Assembly: GCF_021290965.1 (NCBI RefSeq)
Contig: NZ_JAJOYT010000003.1
Coordinates: 1 to 64,000, forward strand
Length of the DNA: 64,000 bases
Reading direction: 5' to 3'
Origin: Rheinheimera faecalis
GTDB lineage: Bacteria; Pseudomonadota; Gammaproteobacteria; Enterobacterales; Alteromonadaceae
The notes beneath the pieces are model-generated. The model was not told the DNA's origin and made no database searches. It saw only the letters and a list, made by a program, of their open reading frames with translations. This document shows positions 18,697-26,544 of the stretch, piece after piece. The first letter of the stretch is position 1; each line of letters starts with the position of its first letter. A program made the position numbers and the translations under genes.

Positions 18697-19159
18697 TCTA
18701 TCAAAAATGAATAAAAAACTACGCATGATCCGTATTTTAAACAAATTCCCTGAAATGAAATTAAGGGGAATAGTTCACGAATTGATGGAACAGCAGCAGT
18801 GTTACAGTCATGAAAATATACGGGTAGAGGATATTCGGAGAACGGTCACTTCTTTGGATCATGGATTCAAGTTTAATGGAGAGGTGCTGACGACATTAGA
18901 AAACCGAACTAATTACAGCCGCCAGCTCAATGAACAACTCGAACAGGGCGAAAATGATTTGGTTAAACGTCGCCATCAAATGAATCTTCTGTCGTTGGAT
19001 ATGCAACGGACGCGTGATGAGATTGATAATCTGGATAGACTCAAAGAAGCTTTTTGTGCAGAAGTTCTGGTGTTAACCGAGAAGCAAGAAGCATCGCAAC
19101 TGAATGAAATTGCGACACTTTCTTATCTAAATAAGGTGAAAATGCATGATAAGTTTTGA
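18689..19159 (+). CDS. fliJ: FliJ-like coiled-coil export protein
   Basis: About 156 residues from GTG 18689 (MSNLSKMNKKLRMIRIL), chosen because AGGAGAG lies seven bases upstream; the open frame begins further up inside fliI. The protein is an uninterrupted antiparallel-coiled-coil type sequence (NYSRQLNEQLEQGENDLVKR) of FliJ/SctO length. FliJ sits in the centre of the FliI hexamer and couples ATP use to the gate. Sequence similarity is weak as is normal for this family; the call rests on length, structure and position between fliI and the fliK slot. Confidence 0.7.
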   Translation: MSNLSKMNKKLRMIRILNKFPEMKLRGIVHELMEQQQCYSHENIRVEDIRRTVTSLDHGFKFNGEVLTTLENRTNYSRQLNEQLEQGENDLVKRRHQMNLLSLDMQRTRDEIDNLDRLKEAFCAEVLVLTEKQEASQLNEIATLSYLNKVKMHDKF

Positions 19160-19982
19160 TGCTCTGCCTTTAACAGATCTGCAGTTATTATCTGTAAATA
19201 AACAGTCAAAGGTACTGGCATTTAACCCTGGTAGTTATGACAGTGAGTTGCAAAATGGACGCAATAATGGTCTCGATACATTGTTACAAGACCGCTCAAT
19301 CGAAACCGATATGGCCAGGCCTGCAAACGAGTACTCAATATTTGACGCTCAGCCTACAGAACATCTGTTAGGTTTATTAAATAATGCATACCCAAAGTCA
19401 GATTCCTTTGCTGCGGAAATAGTAGATCAGCGGACTGAAGTGAAGTCCAGATACCTTAGTTTTGGGAATGTAGAATACGATGCCATTCCTATGCTTTGGA
19501 TTGCGAGCAATATTGAGACCCCCTTAGGAAATGATGGGAATCTGTCGAAAGATGAAACTGTGAAATTATTAAGTGTGGATCTTCACAATAACAAGTCTAC
19601 TAATGAAGCTTCGACTGTGCTGCAAACCTCTATGTTGCACTCTGAGAGCACTGCAAAAGCAAACTTATCTATTCGGGATTATGGGCAAGCAGCTATTCAG
19701 CATTTCAGCATAATTAGAGAGCAAAAAATTGCCGTTTCAGATACATATCAGTCATTTACAGCCATCCCTCTAGCTCCACTCACTCCATTGTTGGAGCGAA
19801 GTCTAATCACCACCCAAACCAAAGACGGTAAGCAAAATATTTGGATTAGAGATTTCTACTCGAGCGAATCAGTAATTGCACACATGGCTAAATTAGTCGC
19901 TGCTAACCCATTTGGCTCGACTGTTACATTAAATAAAATCAGTATTAACGGTAAAGCCTTAGGAGGGGTTTATGGCGATTGA
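19146..19982 (+). CDS. Protein in the fliK (hook-length control) position
   Basis: This 278-residue protein lies between fliJ and flgD, where FliK is usually found. The N-terminal 200 residues are polar and low in conservation, as in FliK rulers. The C-terminal part (IIRE, IPLAPLTPLLERSLITTQ, then VTLNKISINGKALGGVYGD) does not show a clear LRLxPExLG hook-length domain. FliK interacts with FlhB to stop hook growth. I consider FliK the best guess by position and composition; an exported effector or needle-type ruler remains possible. Start overlaps fliJ end. Confidence 0.45.
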   Translation: MISFDALPLTDLQLLSVNKQSKVLAFNPGSYDSELQNGRNNGLDTLLQDRSIETDMARPANEYSIFDAQPTEHLLGLLNNAYPKSDSFAAEIVDQRTEVKSRYLSFGNVEYDAIPMLWIASNIETPLGNDGNLSKDETVKLLSVDLHNNKSTNEASTVLQTSMLHSESTAKANLSIRDYGQAAIQHFSIIREQKIAVSDTYQSFTAIPLAPLTPLLERSLITTQTKDGKQNIWIRDFYSSESVIAHMAKLVAANPFGSTVTLNKISINGKALGGVYGD

Positions 19983-20388
19983 CGCAATAGGGGGGCAGTT
20001 GGGTACAAATGCTACCGATATGAGCAATACAAGTATCTCTCAAGAGGATTTTGTTGAGTTGTTTCTTGCGCAGTTAAACTTTCAGGATCCGCTTGAACCA
20101 TTAAATAACAGGGAGTTCCTCGCTCAGTTGGCTCAGTTCTCAACTCTTGAGCAGGGGCGCCTCACGAATGACAATCTCCAAAGTTTGTTGGCGATGAGCT
20201 CGTCAGAACAGTCTTTATCAATTTTGGGTAAAAATGTTGAGGTCTTAACAAACGTTGGTGCAACTTTTGAGGGACGTGTTGATGAGGCATATTACTCTTC
20301 TACCGGCCCGTCTTTAACTGTCAGAAATGCTCAGGGAGAGGTATTGAAAAATATCACTTTGAGTCAAATCAGACTCATTGAAAATTAA
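19972..20388 (+). CDS. flgD: Hook capping protein FlgD, short form
   Basis: A 138-residue product with the FlgD N-terminal signature: SQEDFVELFLAQLNFQDPLE, then NREFLAQLAQFSTLEQ. This segment is the export and capping part of FlgD. The usual protein (220-240 residues) continues with FlgD Ig-like and tudor-like domains; here only a short beta tail remains (ISLVGKxV-type text ILGKNVEVL and LSQIRLIEN). The compact form may still act as scaffold for FlgE. It overlaps the preceding gene and is followed by flgE 12 bases later. Confidence 0.88.
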   Translation: MAIDAIGGQLGTNATDMSNTSISQEDFVELFLAQLNFQDPLEPLNNREFLAQLAQFSTLEQGRLTNDNLQSLLAMSSSEQSLSILGKNVEVLTNVGATFEGRVDEAYYSSTGPSLTVRNAQGEVLKNITLSQIRLIEN

Positions 20389-20399
20389 GGATTAATTGT

Positions 20400-21572
20400 A
20401 TGTTTCAATCATTTTATACAGGGTTGTCAGGTTTATTTTCATTTTCAAAAAACCTGGATAGTGTAAGTAATAACATCGCCAATATGAGTACTCCTGGATA
20501 TCGCGGAACAGATTCTTTTTACAAAAGTCTGAATGGTGGAAACGGTCTGGGTTATGGTACTCAACTTGATGACATAGGATACCGCTTCGCCAGCGGCGAT
20601 ATAAAACAAACTGGTAATGTGACTGATCTGGCACTCGGCGGAGATGGTTTTTTTGTGTTACTTCAGGATGGAAAAACGATGTATACCAGAGCTGGTCAAT
20701 TCACCTTTGACCAAACTGGTAATTTGATTGATAAAAATACTGGGGCAAACGTTGCTGCATTTAACGAAAATGGACAATTAGTCAATTTTAACATTGAAGC
20801 CTTCCAAATTTCCGCTCCACAAGCCACAACTTCATTGAAGATTGCGGGAAACTTATCGTCTGGTGGTGTGAGCCACGAAGTATCCACAATAAAAGTTGTC
20901 AATAAATTAGGAGAAGAAGAGACAATCTCTCTGAAGTTCTCTAATAACAATACCAGTGTCACTGGCAGTTGGTTAGTTGATGTGGTTGGAGAGGATGACA
21001 CCGTACTTCATTCCGCAGAAATACGCTTTGATACTGACGGAACTCCGTTAACTGGTTTTAACCAATTGAGTTTCAATATTGAAGATTCTATGGGGGGGTT
21101 GTCACCAATCACTGTAAGTTTTGGTGAAAATGGCAGTTATGCAGGAGCAACTTCGGTTAATGGTGGTACAACTTCAACCCTTACAGCTACCGCTGCGGAT
21201 GGAAATGTTTTAGGTAAGCTGAGCTCTTTGCAGTTTACTGAAAATGGCGCAATAAAATTCACCTATTCAAATGGTGAAAGTCAGACTGGACCTAAGCTGG
21301 CGATAGCTTCTTTCTCGAATGAGAAAGCCCTTGAGCTTGTTGGTGGAGCCGTATTTAAAGCTGATGATAACTCAAGCCGAATTATCGGCTCTGCTGGTGA
21401 TGGTCGTTTCGGCGAAATCATTGGACGTAGTATTGAGATGTCTAACGTGGATCTTTCACAAGAATTTGCTGATATGTTAATTATTCAGCGGGGTTATCAA
21501 GCCAGCTCAAGGGTGTTGAATGCAGCAGATCAGTTACTAGAGAAGCTGTATGAGAATACCAGAGGGGGCTAA
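20400..21572 (+). CDS. flgE: Hook protein FlgE
   Basis: The 390-residue product begins MFQSFYTGLSGLFSFSKNLD with the axial signature VSNNIANMSTPGYRGTDS, contains the FlgE mid-domains (LALGGDGFFVLLQDGKTMYT) and ends with EFADMLIIQRGYQASSRVLN. FlgE polymerises into the hook beyond the distal rod. Length is within the normal 390-440 range. With rod, ring and cap genes present it suggests that a hook-like surface tube is built even though filament genes are missing from the window. Confidence 0.92.
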   Translation: MFQSFYTGLSGLFSFSKNLDSVSNNIANMSTPGYRGTDSFYKSLNGGNGLGYGTQLDDIGYRFASGDIKQTGNVTDLALGGDGFFVLLQDGKTMYTRAGQFTFDQTGNLIDKNTGANVAAFNENGQLVNFNIEAFQISAPQATTSLKIAGNLSSGGVSHEVSTIKVVNKLGEEETISLKFSNNNTSVTGSWLVDVVGEDDTVLHSAEIRFDTDGTPLTGFNQLSFNIEDSMGGLSPITVSFGENGSYAGATSVNGGTTSTLTATAADGNVLGKLSSLQFTENGAIKFTYSNGESQTGPKLAIASFSNEKALELVGGAVFKADDNSSRIIGSAGDGRFGEIIGRSIEMSNVDLSQEFADMLIIQRGYQASSRVLNAADQLLEKLYENTRGG

Positions 21573-21574
21573 TA

Positions 21575-22351
21575 ATGGCGCTGGTTTCACACATTCTGTT
21601 GACTGAACAGTCCAGGCAAAAATTAAAACAAGCTTTGTTAGAACAGACTTCGAAATGGATCGACACATGGTTTTCAAGCCATCCTGATGAAATAACCGTT
21701 GAATTTTGTCCTGATGGACGACGACCTTTTAATCGATTTACAGGGCTAAATGCATTTGACGTCTGTATGCATTCAGAGCATGGGGTCAGTTTCTATTTTA
21801 AAAGAGACAAGCTGAAGTGGTATCAAAGCCAGCTTATGCGCCTTAGTGTTCAAAATTTGAACGAATGTGGGCAGGTATTGCTTGATGCGGTAACTGAGGA
21901 CGCATTTTCATCTTTATGTTCACTCATTCTGAAAAGTTTGACAAATAGCAAAGCAACTACCGAGAAGTTAAGTTTTTCAAATGTATCGACCAAACCTCAA
22001 TATCAGAATGCTTTGAGAATATCGATAAGCTGGAAAGGAAAAGATTTTTCTTTGATATTGAGTTCAGCACTTGTACAGGGACTTCGTTCCTTAGAAAAAA
22101 CAGAGGCTATACCTCCGTTGCAAATAAGTGTTTGTAGTCTCAGGCATGAACAACTTCCGATGACTATCGAAATATCTTCAGAGAAAATCGCTATTGATAA
22201 ACTGCTAAATCTGCAGCTTGGTGACCTCATCAAATTAGATCATAAGCTTACTGAGCCTCTTACCTTAAAACCTCTGAAGTCAGAGTCTGGTTTAACAGGT
22301 TTCCTCGTTAATTCTAATAATAGAAAGTCTTTACTGCTGGTGGATAAATAA
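21575..22351 (+). CDS. fliM: FliM-like C-ring protein lacking the CheY-binding N-terminus
   Basis: A 258-residue protein directly before fliN. Its C-terminal 70 residues have SpoA (surface presentation of antigens) character: KLLNLQLGDLIKLDHKLTEP and the ending SNNRKSLLLV. The N-terminus reads MALVSHILLTEQSRQKLKQ and lacks the LSQxEIDALL CheY-binding motif of real FliM (about 330 residues). The middle part is poorly conserved. In layout it resembles the injectisome protein SctQ more than a rotary switch. Called FliM-like from the SpoA domain and location. Confidence 0.6.
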   Translation: MALVSHILLTEQSRQKLKQALLEQTSKWIDTWFSSHPDEITVEFCPDGRRPFNRFTGLNAFDVCMHSEHGVSFYFKRDKLKWYQSQLMRLSVQNLNECGQVLLDAVTEDAFSSLCSLILKSLTNSKATTEKLSFSNVSTKPQYQNALRISISWKGKDFSLILSSALVQGLRSLEKTEAIPPLQISVCSLRHEQLPMTIEISSEKIAIDKLLNLQLGDLIKLDHKLTEPLTLKPLKSESGLTGFLVNSNNRKSLLLVDK

Positions 22352-22669
22352 ATGAGTGACAAAACGCAAAAAGTTTCTTACACACAGGTTGATGATATAG
22401 AAATGGTCGAAACCAATATATCTGCGTTTCATATAAATCTGGTTAAAAATGTTGAAGCAAAATTGACCGCTGTAATCGGTACTTCAACATTAACAGTAGA
22501 GCAATTAACACAGCTGAAGAAAGGTCATGTAGTTGAGTTAGTTGAAAGTATTGAGCATCCGGTACAGCTATTTATGAATGATGTGCTGGTTGCTGAAGGC
22601 CACCTTGCCGCTGTTGATGATAAGTATGCAATTGAAATAACTAAAGTGGCCGAGATAGTTAATGGATGA
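22352..22669 (+). CDS. fliN: C-ring protein FliN
   Basis: The 105-residue product carries a clear SpoA domain: VEAKLTAVIGTSTLTVEQLTQLKK then GHVVELVESIEHPVQLFMN and VLVAEGHLAAVDDKYAIEIT. FliN/SctQ rings collect export substrates through FliH. It is shorter at its N-terminus than enterobacterial FliN (137 residues) but the domain is complete. It starts right at the stop of the FliM-like gene and overlaps fliO by eight bases. Confidence 0.9.
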   Translation: MSDKTQKVSYTQVDDIEMVETNISAFHINLVKNVEAKLTAVIGTSTLTVEQLTQLKKGHVVELVESIEHPVQLFMNDVLVAEGHLAAVDDKYAIEITKVAEIVNG

Positions 22670-22943
22670 TTTAGCATTTAAAACCGACAACGAGTTCGAT
22701 TCCTACCGAATTATCGTTATCATTTTATTTCTGCTGATGCTTGCAGCTATAGCGTATTGGTTGAAGAAGCGTGGTAACAATCTGAACAAGACATTGCCAC
22801 AATTAAAGACAGAGATCACCTCCTTGGGGAAAAATAGATTTATTGTCAAAATTACCAACGATGGATATGAATATCTTTTATACGAATCTTCATATGGTGT
22901 CGAGAAGTTGAATGTAAAAGTTACAGATGCAGGAATGAAGTGA
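22662..22943 (+). CDS. fliO: FliO-like export gate assembly factor
   Basis: A 93-residue single-span membrane protein: a short N-terminus, a helix at about 18-34 (IIVIILFLLMLAAIAYWL), basic residues KKRGNN, then a small cytoplasmic domain (ITSLGKNRFIVKITNDG). This matches FliO, which guides FliP folding during gate assembly. Similarity is weak as usual; the call relies on topology and position between fliN and fliP. Confidence 0.75.
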   Translation: MDDLAFKTDNEFDSYRIIVIILFLLMLAAIAYWLKKRGNNLNKTLPQLKTEITSLGKNRFIVKITNDGYEYLLYESSYGVEKLNVKVTDAGMK

Positions 22944-22944
22944 A

Positions 22945-23673
22945 GTGAAAAAGGCTTTATATATCGGTCTACTCATGGTGTTTGTTCCATGTGTGCATGC
23001 AGTGGAAGTGAATTGGGTTGACACTATGCTGGGAGGGGCGGAAGAGTTCTCTCCCGAGTTGCGTATATTAGGCGGGCTCAGCTTATTGTCGCTTATTCCT
23101 ATTGTATTGATTGCGACAACCGCATTTACCCGAATAATTATAGTGCTTGCAATGCTGAGACATGCCATAGGTTTGCAACAGTCGCCACCTAATATTGTTT
23201 TAATAACTTTAGCGTTATTTCTCACGTTATTTACAATGAGCCCAGTTTATCAAGTAGTTATTGATACAGCATATACCCCTTACGTGGAGAATAAAATTGA
23301 GTTATCTGAAGCTTTTGACAGAGCGTCGATACCTGTAAAAAACTTTATGCTTCTCCAAACCGATGAAAAAGATTTTTCAATGATGGTCGACGTTTCGGGA
23401 GCTGCAGCTCCAAAAAATGTCAGCGAAACGTCCTTTATACAGTTGATTCCTGCTTTCCTGCTAAGTGAATTAACCACAGCTTTTAAAATAGCCTTTGTTA
23501 TTTTTCTTCCGTTTTTGGCAATAGATCTCATTGTCGCCAGTATCTTGATGTCACTTGGAATGATCATGGTTCCGCCTATAACTGTCGCTTTACCGCTTAA
23601 AATTATGCTTTTCGTGCTTATCGACGGCTGGAGTTTACTTGCCAGTTCTTTGATTGGAAGTTTCGGAACCTGA
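22945..23673 (+). CDS. fliP: Flagellar export gate protein FliP
   Basis: The 242-residue protein has a cleavable signal peptide (LYIGLLMVFVPCVHAVE), four membrane helices and the FliP signatures FTRIIIVLAMLRHAIGLQQSPPN and PFLAIDLIVASILMSLGMIMV with the GWSLL C-terminal segment. FliP pentamers form the core of the export pore with FliQ and FliR. The start is GTG 22945. The gate genes are split: fliOP at this end, fliQR-flhBA at the front of the same operon, a rearranged order compared with the common fliOPQR-flhBA. Confidence 0.95.
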   Translation: MKKALYIGLLMVFVPCVHAVEVNWVDTMLGGAEEFSPELRILGGLSLLSLIPIVLIATTAFTRIIIVLAMLRHAIGLQQSPPNIVLITLALFLTLFTMSPVYQVVIDTAYTPYVENKIELSEAFDRASIPVKNFMLLQTDEKDFSMMVDVSGAAAPKNVSETSFIQLIPAFLLSELTTAFKIAFVIFLPFLAIDLIVASILMSLGMIMVPPITVALPLKIMLFVLIDGWSLLASSLIGSFGT

Positions 23674-23676
23674 TTC

Positions 23677-24336
23677 TTGACCGATTATAAAAGCACTCAA
23701 GAGCTATATTACGAGAAGTATCAAAACTGGGCATATTCCATTGCACATGAACTGTATGGGAAAACTAGTTTTGTTCAGGCGGAGTATAGCGATTATATTC
23801 AGTATGCTTTGTTAGGTTTACTCGAGGCCGTAAGTAGCCGTGATCAAGAACAAGAACAGAGCTTTATGAAGTATGCAGGTTTGCGGATCAGAGGCACAAT
23901 ATTAAACTCAATATTCAAGTTTTCTGAAAAAGATTGGCGGATAAACAGTGTTAGAAAAAATAAGTCAGACTATGTTGCCAGTACTCTAGAGGAGGTCATC
24001 GCGTCGGACGTCTCTGGAATGTCCAAGTTATCTGCAATAGTTAACGAGTTGGCATATGATTTTCTACTGGCTGAATCTTTTGAAGTAGAAGACTCTGTAT
24101 TTGGTAGCAATAATGTCTGTGGTGATATTTATACTGATCAGGAGTATGAACTCTATCTAAGTAAAATAATTGAAAAAAAGAATAGCTTACCCGTCGAACT
24201 TCAGGCCGTATTAAATCTATATTATCTGACAGAGAAGAGCTTTTCTGACATAGCTGACATCCTGGATGTGAGTAAGAGTCAGGTATTCAAGCTGCATCAA
24301 AAGGCTTTGTCGATGCTAAAAATCGAAGTATTCTAA
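23677..24336 (+). CDS. fliA: Sigma-28 (FliA)-type RNA polymerase sigma factor
   Basis: A 219-residue sigma-70 family protein from TTG 23677. Region 2 is visible at about 20-85 (DYIQYALLGLLEAVSSRD, FMKYAGLRIRGTILNSI, the FliA-type AxxRIRGAxxD motif in altered form) and region 4 at about 160-215 (LNLYYLTEKSFSDIADIL, DVSKSQVFKLHQKALSML), a helix-turn-helix for the minus-35 element. FliA sigma factors drive late flagellar genes. As the last export-linked gene of the cluster it may control effector or structural genes not in the window. No flgM anti-sigma gene was seen. Confidence 0.75.
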   Translation: MTDYKSTQELYYEKYQNWAYSIAHELYGKTSFVQAEYSDYIQYALLGLLEAVSSRDQEQEQSFMKYAGLRIRGTILNSIFKFSEKDWRINSVRKNKSDYVASTLEEVIASDVSGMSKLSAIVNELAYDFLLAESFEVEDSVFGSNNVCGDIYTDQEYELYLSKIIEKKNSLPVELQAVLNLYYLTEKSFSDIADILDVSKSQVFKLHQKALSMLKIEVF

Positions 24337-24388
24337 AACTTCTCAGTGAGTGTTGTTAAATGTTTTTTTCTTAGAGGTTTCTGCATAT

Positions 24389-25132
24389 ATGTTTGAGAAT
24401 AATGACTCTATACTGAGAGTTTTCAAAGTTATAGAATTGTGTGAAAGTAAGTTAATTAAAGATAAAGATAAAGATAAAGATAAAGAGAAGAAGAGGCAAT
24501 GGCGCTATCATATTGAGAACTTAGTTCTTGGTGCATGTGTAATATCATTTTTCTCAGCATTAATATTAATATTTATTATGGATATAACTGGGTTTTTATG
24601 GTTAAGGTCGCCTAGTTTATATTTTTTATTAGTAACCTATATTGCAGGTATTGCGCAACCATTTGTGATGCTGATTGTGCATGGAAGATCCATAAGCAAT
24701 TTCTTTAAAGACCCGAAGAATCTCATACTAACTAAAATAAGCGTGAGTTCTGCGGTGGATACAAAATACCTTCCCATGTTCTCACGCTATCCTTTACGCA
24801 GATTAGAACTTGTAGCTCTTGAGTTGAAGTCTGGGAAAGATGCCTTCGACAAAAGAATCTCATTAGTCGTGGGGGCGATTAGCAGAGTTGGCATTGTACC
24901 AGGACTGTTTGCTCTTCTTTTTACTTGGCAAAAAGCACCTATTTCGGGCGGCTGGCTTGAAATAATTGCATATTCGCTACCTGGGTTGTACCTGATGGGA
25001 TTCTGGGCTCATATGCACAACCTAAAAATTGAGAGAATGAGCAGACTCCTTGATTTTGTTATCGAAGACAGACGGAAAGACAAAAAGTTATCGGATACTA
25101 TAAAGAGATTAAAAGAAAGAGCTAAAAGCTAA
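24389..25132 (+). CDS. Membrane protein of unknown function after the sigma factor
   Basis: About 247 residues from ATG 24389 (MFENNDSILRVFKVIEL); an in-frame start at 24350 would add 13 residues. A highly charged segment KDKDKDKDKEKKRQW is followed by membrane helices at roughly 55-75, 85-105, 170-190 and 200-218, and a basic helical tail (KLSDTIKRLKERAKS). No family recognised. It lies 52 bases after the sigma gene on the same strand, so it may belong to the operon, or be an early gene of the island region. The AT-rich codon use resembles the sigma gene. Confidence 0.6.
   Translation: MFENNDSILRVFKVIELCESKLIKDKDKDKDKEKKRQWRYHIENLVLGACVISFFSALILIFIMDITGFLWLRSPSLYFLLVTYIAGIAQPFVMLIVHGRSISNFFKDPKNLILTKISVSSAVDTKYLPMFSRYPLRRLELVALELKSGKDAFDKRISLVVGAISRVGIVPGLFALLFTWQKAPISGGWLEIIAYSLPGLYLMGFWAHMHNLKIERMSRLLDFVIEDRRKDKKLSDTIKRLKERAKS
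24461..24484 (+). repeat. (GATAAA)4 hexanucleotide repeat in a coding region
   Basis: Four perfect tandem copies of GATAAA encode the KDKDKDKD run of the membrane protein. Because the unit is six bases, copy-number changes lengthen the charged linker without shifting the frame. Confidence 0.85.
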
Positions 25133-25343
25133 ATCAGACTTCTTACACTGCTAAGCGCTGGCTCAGTTGATGCGTCTGATCAATAACCCAAATGCATGTT
25201 TTAGGATGGGCAGGATATGCCATTCACCTTTGATTAGTACAACTGAGCAGCTCAATTTAATGCTTCATCCACTTCAAGCTTAGGCATCGCCGAACCCTTT
25301 ATATATGGCCAACCAGTAATTATGCAGTCGGATATCTTTAACA
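25133..25343. other. Junction region with decayed coding text
   Basis: No complete gene. On the minus strand a frame continues past the integrase break (reading LDVTIRNVKDIRLHNYWLAI and ending near 25277), which looks like the tail of another lost gene fused to the integrase by deletion. Confidence 0.35.
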
Positions 25344-26266
25344 TTACGAATAGTCACATCCAAACTTGCACTGCTCCTGATTTGGGAGATAGGTCAAGTC
25401 ATGAAAGGTTAAATTTTTAATACCACATTTTTCCCTTAATCTTCGTAAGGCTTGGCCGACGGAGTCTGGCCGAATGTCGAACAGTTTAGTGCCAGATACC
25501 TTTTGCTTTTTTATGATCTCTATCGCTTTGGGAGTAAGGGGAACTACTCGACCATCACCGTTTTCCGTATCGAGTAATTCAATGGTATGTTTGGTTAGGT
25601 CAATATGCTGTCGTTCAATTTTCGTGATTTCTGAACGCCTCATCCCTGTTTCAAGTGCGAAGATCAGTATGTCGCCGATGATGCTTTTACTTTTCAGAGC
25701 TTGATTTAGGGCCAGTTGTTCTTCAGATAGGCCATTGGTTGACTCTAAGCGGCGAGTTCTTGATTTACCTTTCGGTGGCCGTTTTACTTTATCGAGTGGG
25801 TTGCCATTCGGTATGTGGATCTGCCATTCCGTGAGACATTGCTTGATAACACTATTTAAGACACTTAGTTCTTTTCGGACTGTCTCTGTCTTGACAGCTT
25901 TATCTGGATTTTTCCCCGATTTATCAAGCCGATAATTCCGATAATTAGCTATCACTAGAGGACTGAGTGTAGAGAGGGCGTAGTGACCCAAATGAGTATT
26001 CAGGATCTTTAGCCGTGAGCGAATATTTGCACAGGACTTTTTGGTGGTTGCGACTTCATCTGAATATTTATCCAAAAAATAGCTCAGCTTAGCCGTATCC
26101 ACTTCTTTAGCAACTTGTAAATGCCACTATCCATTTCATATTCGATTTTCCGCGCCCATTTTTCTGCTACGGCTTTTGAAAGAAAGGTTTGACTGACCAC
26201 TGGGTAGCCAGTCTTACGGATTTTGGCTTGATATCGCTCTTGACCACGTTTAGTTATGACAGCCAT
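25344..26266 (-). pseudogene. Tyrosine integrase, frameshifted and C-terminally truncated
   Basis: Two minus-strand frames together read as a phage/island integrase. The first begins at ATG 26266 (MAVITKRGQERYQAKIRKTG, an AP2-like arm-binding domain) and runs until a one-base frameshift near 26118; the second continues with VDTAKLSYFLDKYSDEV, the core-binding domain, and the catalytic domain with the Arg I block FALETGMRRSEI. The protein breaks after TFHDL, so the HxxR box and the nucleophilic Tyr are missing. It should be inactive. Ignoring the inserted transposon, it lies just downstream of tRNA-Arg in the tRNA-int arrangement of genomic islands. Confidence 0.85.
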
Positions 26267-26447
26267 ACAATCTCTCCTGAACATGAAATCAGCAGAGAGA
26301 TCTGAACATCAGGTGTGCAAAACGCATACAGTAAAGGGTTGAAAATGCGGTGCTGTAGAGAGTTATTTGTGGGCGTATTCATTGTAGAACTCTTATCAAA
26401 AATTAAGTTTTGATTTGGAGTGTCCCAAAATTGTCCCAGAGAGGAGT
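26267..26447. other. Ancestral flank between integrase relic and transposon end
   Basis: No gene. This 180-bp stretch joins directly to 49610 when the transposon is removed, restoring a sequence in which the integrase relic is followed by the tRNA-Arg 3-prime flank. It probably held the integrase promoter and an attachment site; I could not identify a duplicated tRNA end. Confidence 0.5.
26443..26447. repeat. Target-site duplication GGAGT (tnsAB side)
   Basis: GGAGT immediately precedes the terminal TGTCGTTTT of the transposon and is repeated exactly at 49610-49614 after the other end. Five-base duplications are the rule for Tn7-like elements. Confidence 0.93.
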
Positions 26448-26497
26448 TGTCGTTTTAAGCATAAGTTGAACTTTTTTAACCATAACTTGCACTTCTG
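26448..26497. repeat. tnsAB-proximal transposon end with TnsB-type sites
   Basis: Two direct copies of a site are visible: TTTTAAGCATAAGTTGAAC from about 26453 and TTTAACCATAACTTGCACTT from about 26474. The first is inverted relative to the sites at the other end. A weaker third copy may lie near 26510. The tnsAB start codon is only 48 bases further on, so the sites probably overlap its promoter and could give autoregulation by TnsB. Confidence 0.8.
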
Positions 26498-26544
26498 TAG
26501 TTTTCTGCCAGGCTTATGTAACTTTGTTACGAGAGTAACTAGAC

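Noticed and set aside
5682-24336. Cluster as a classic injectisome type III secretion system
   Set aside because: The axial, P-ring, L-ring, hook and cap proteins are all flagellar types, and no secretin, needle or translocon gene is present.
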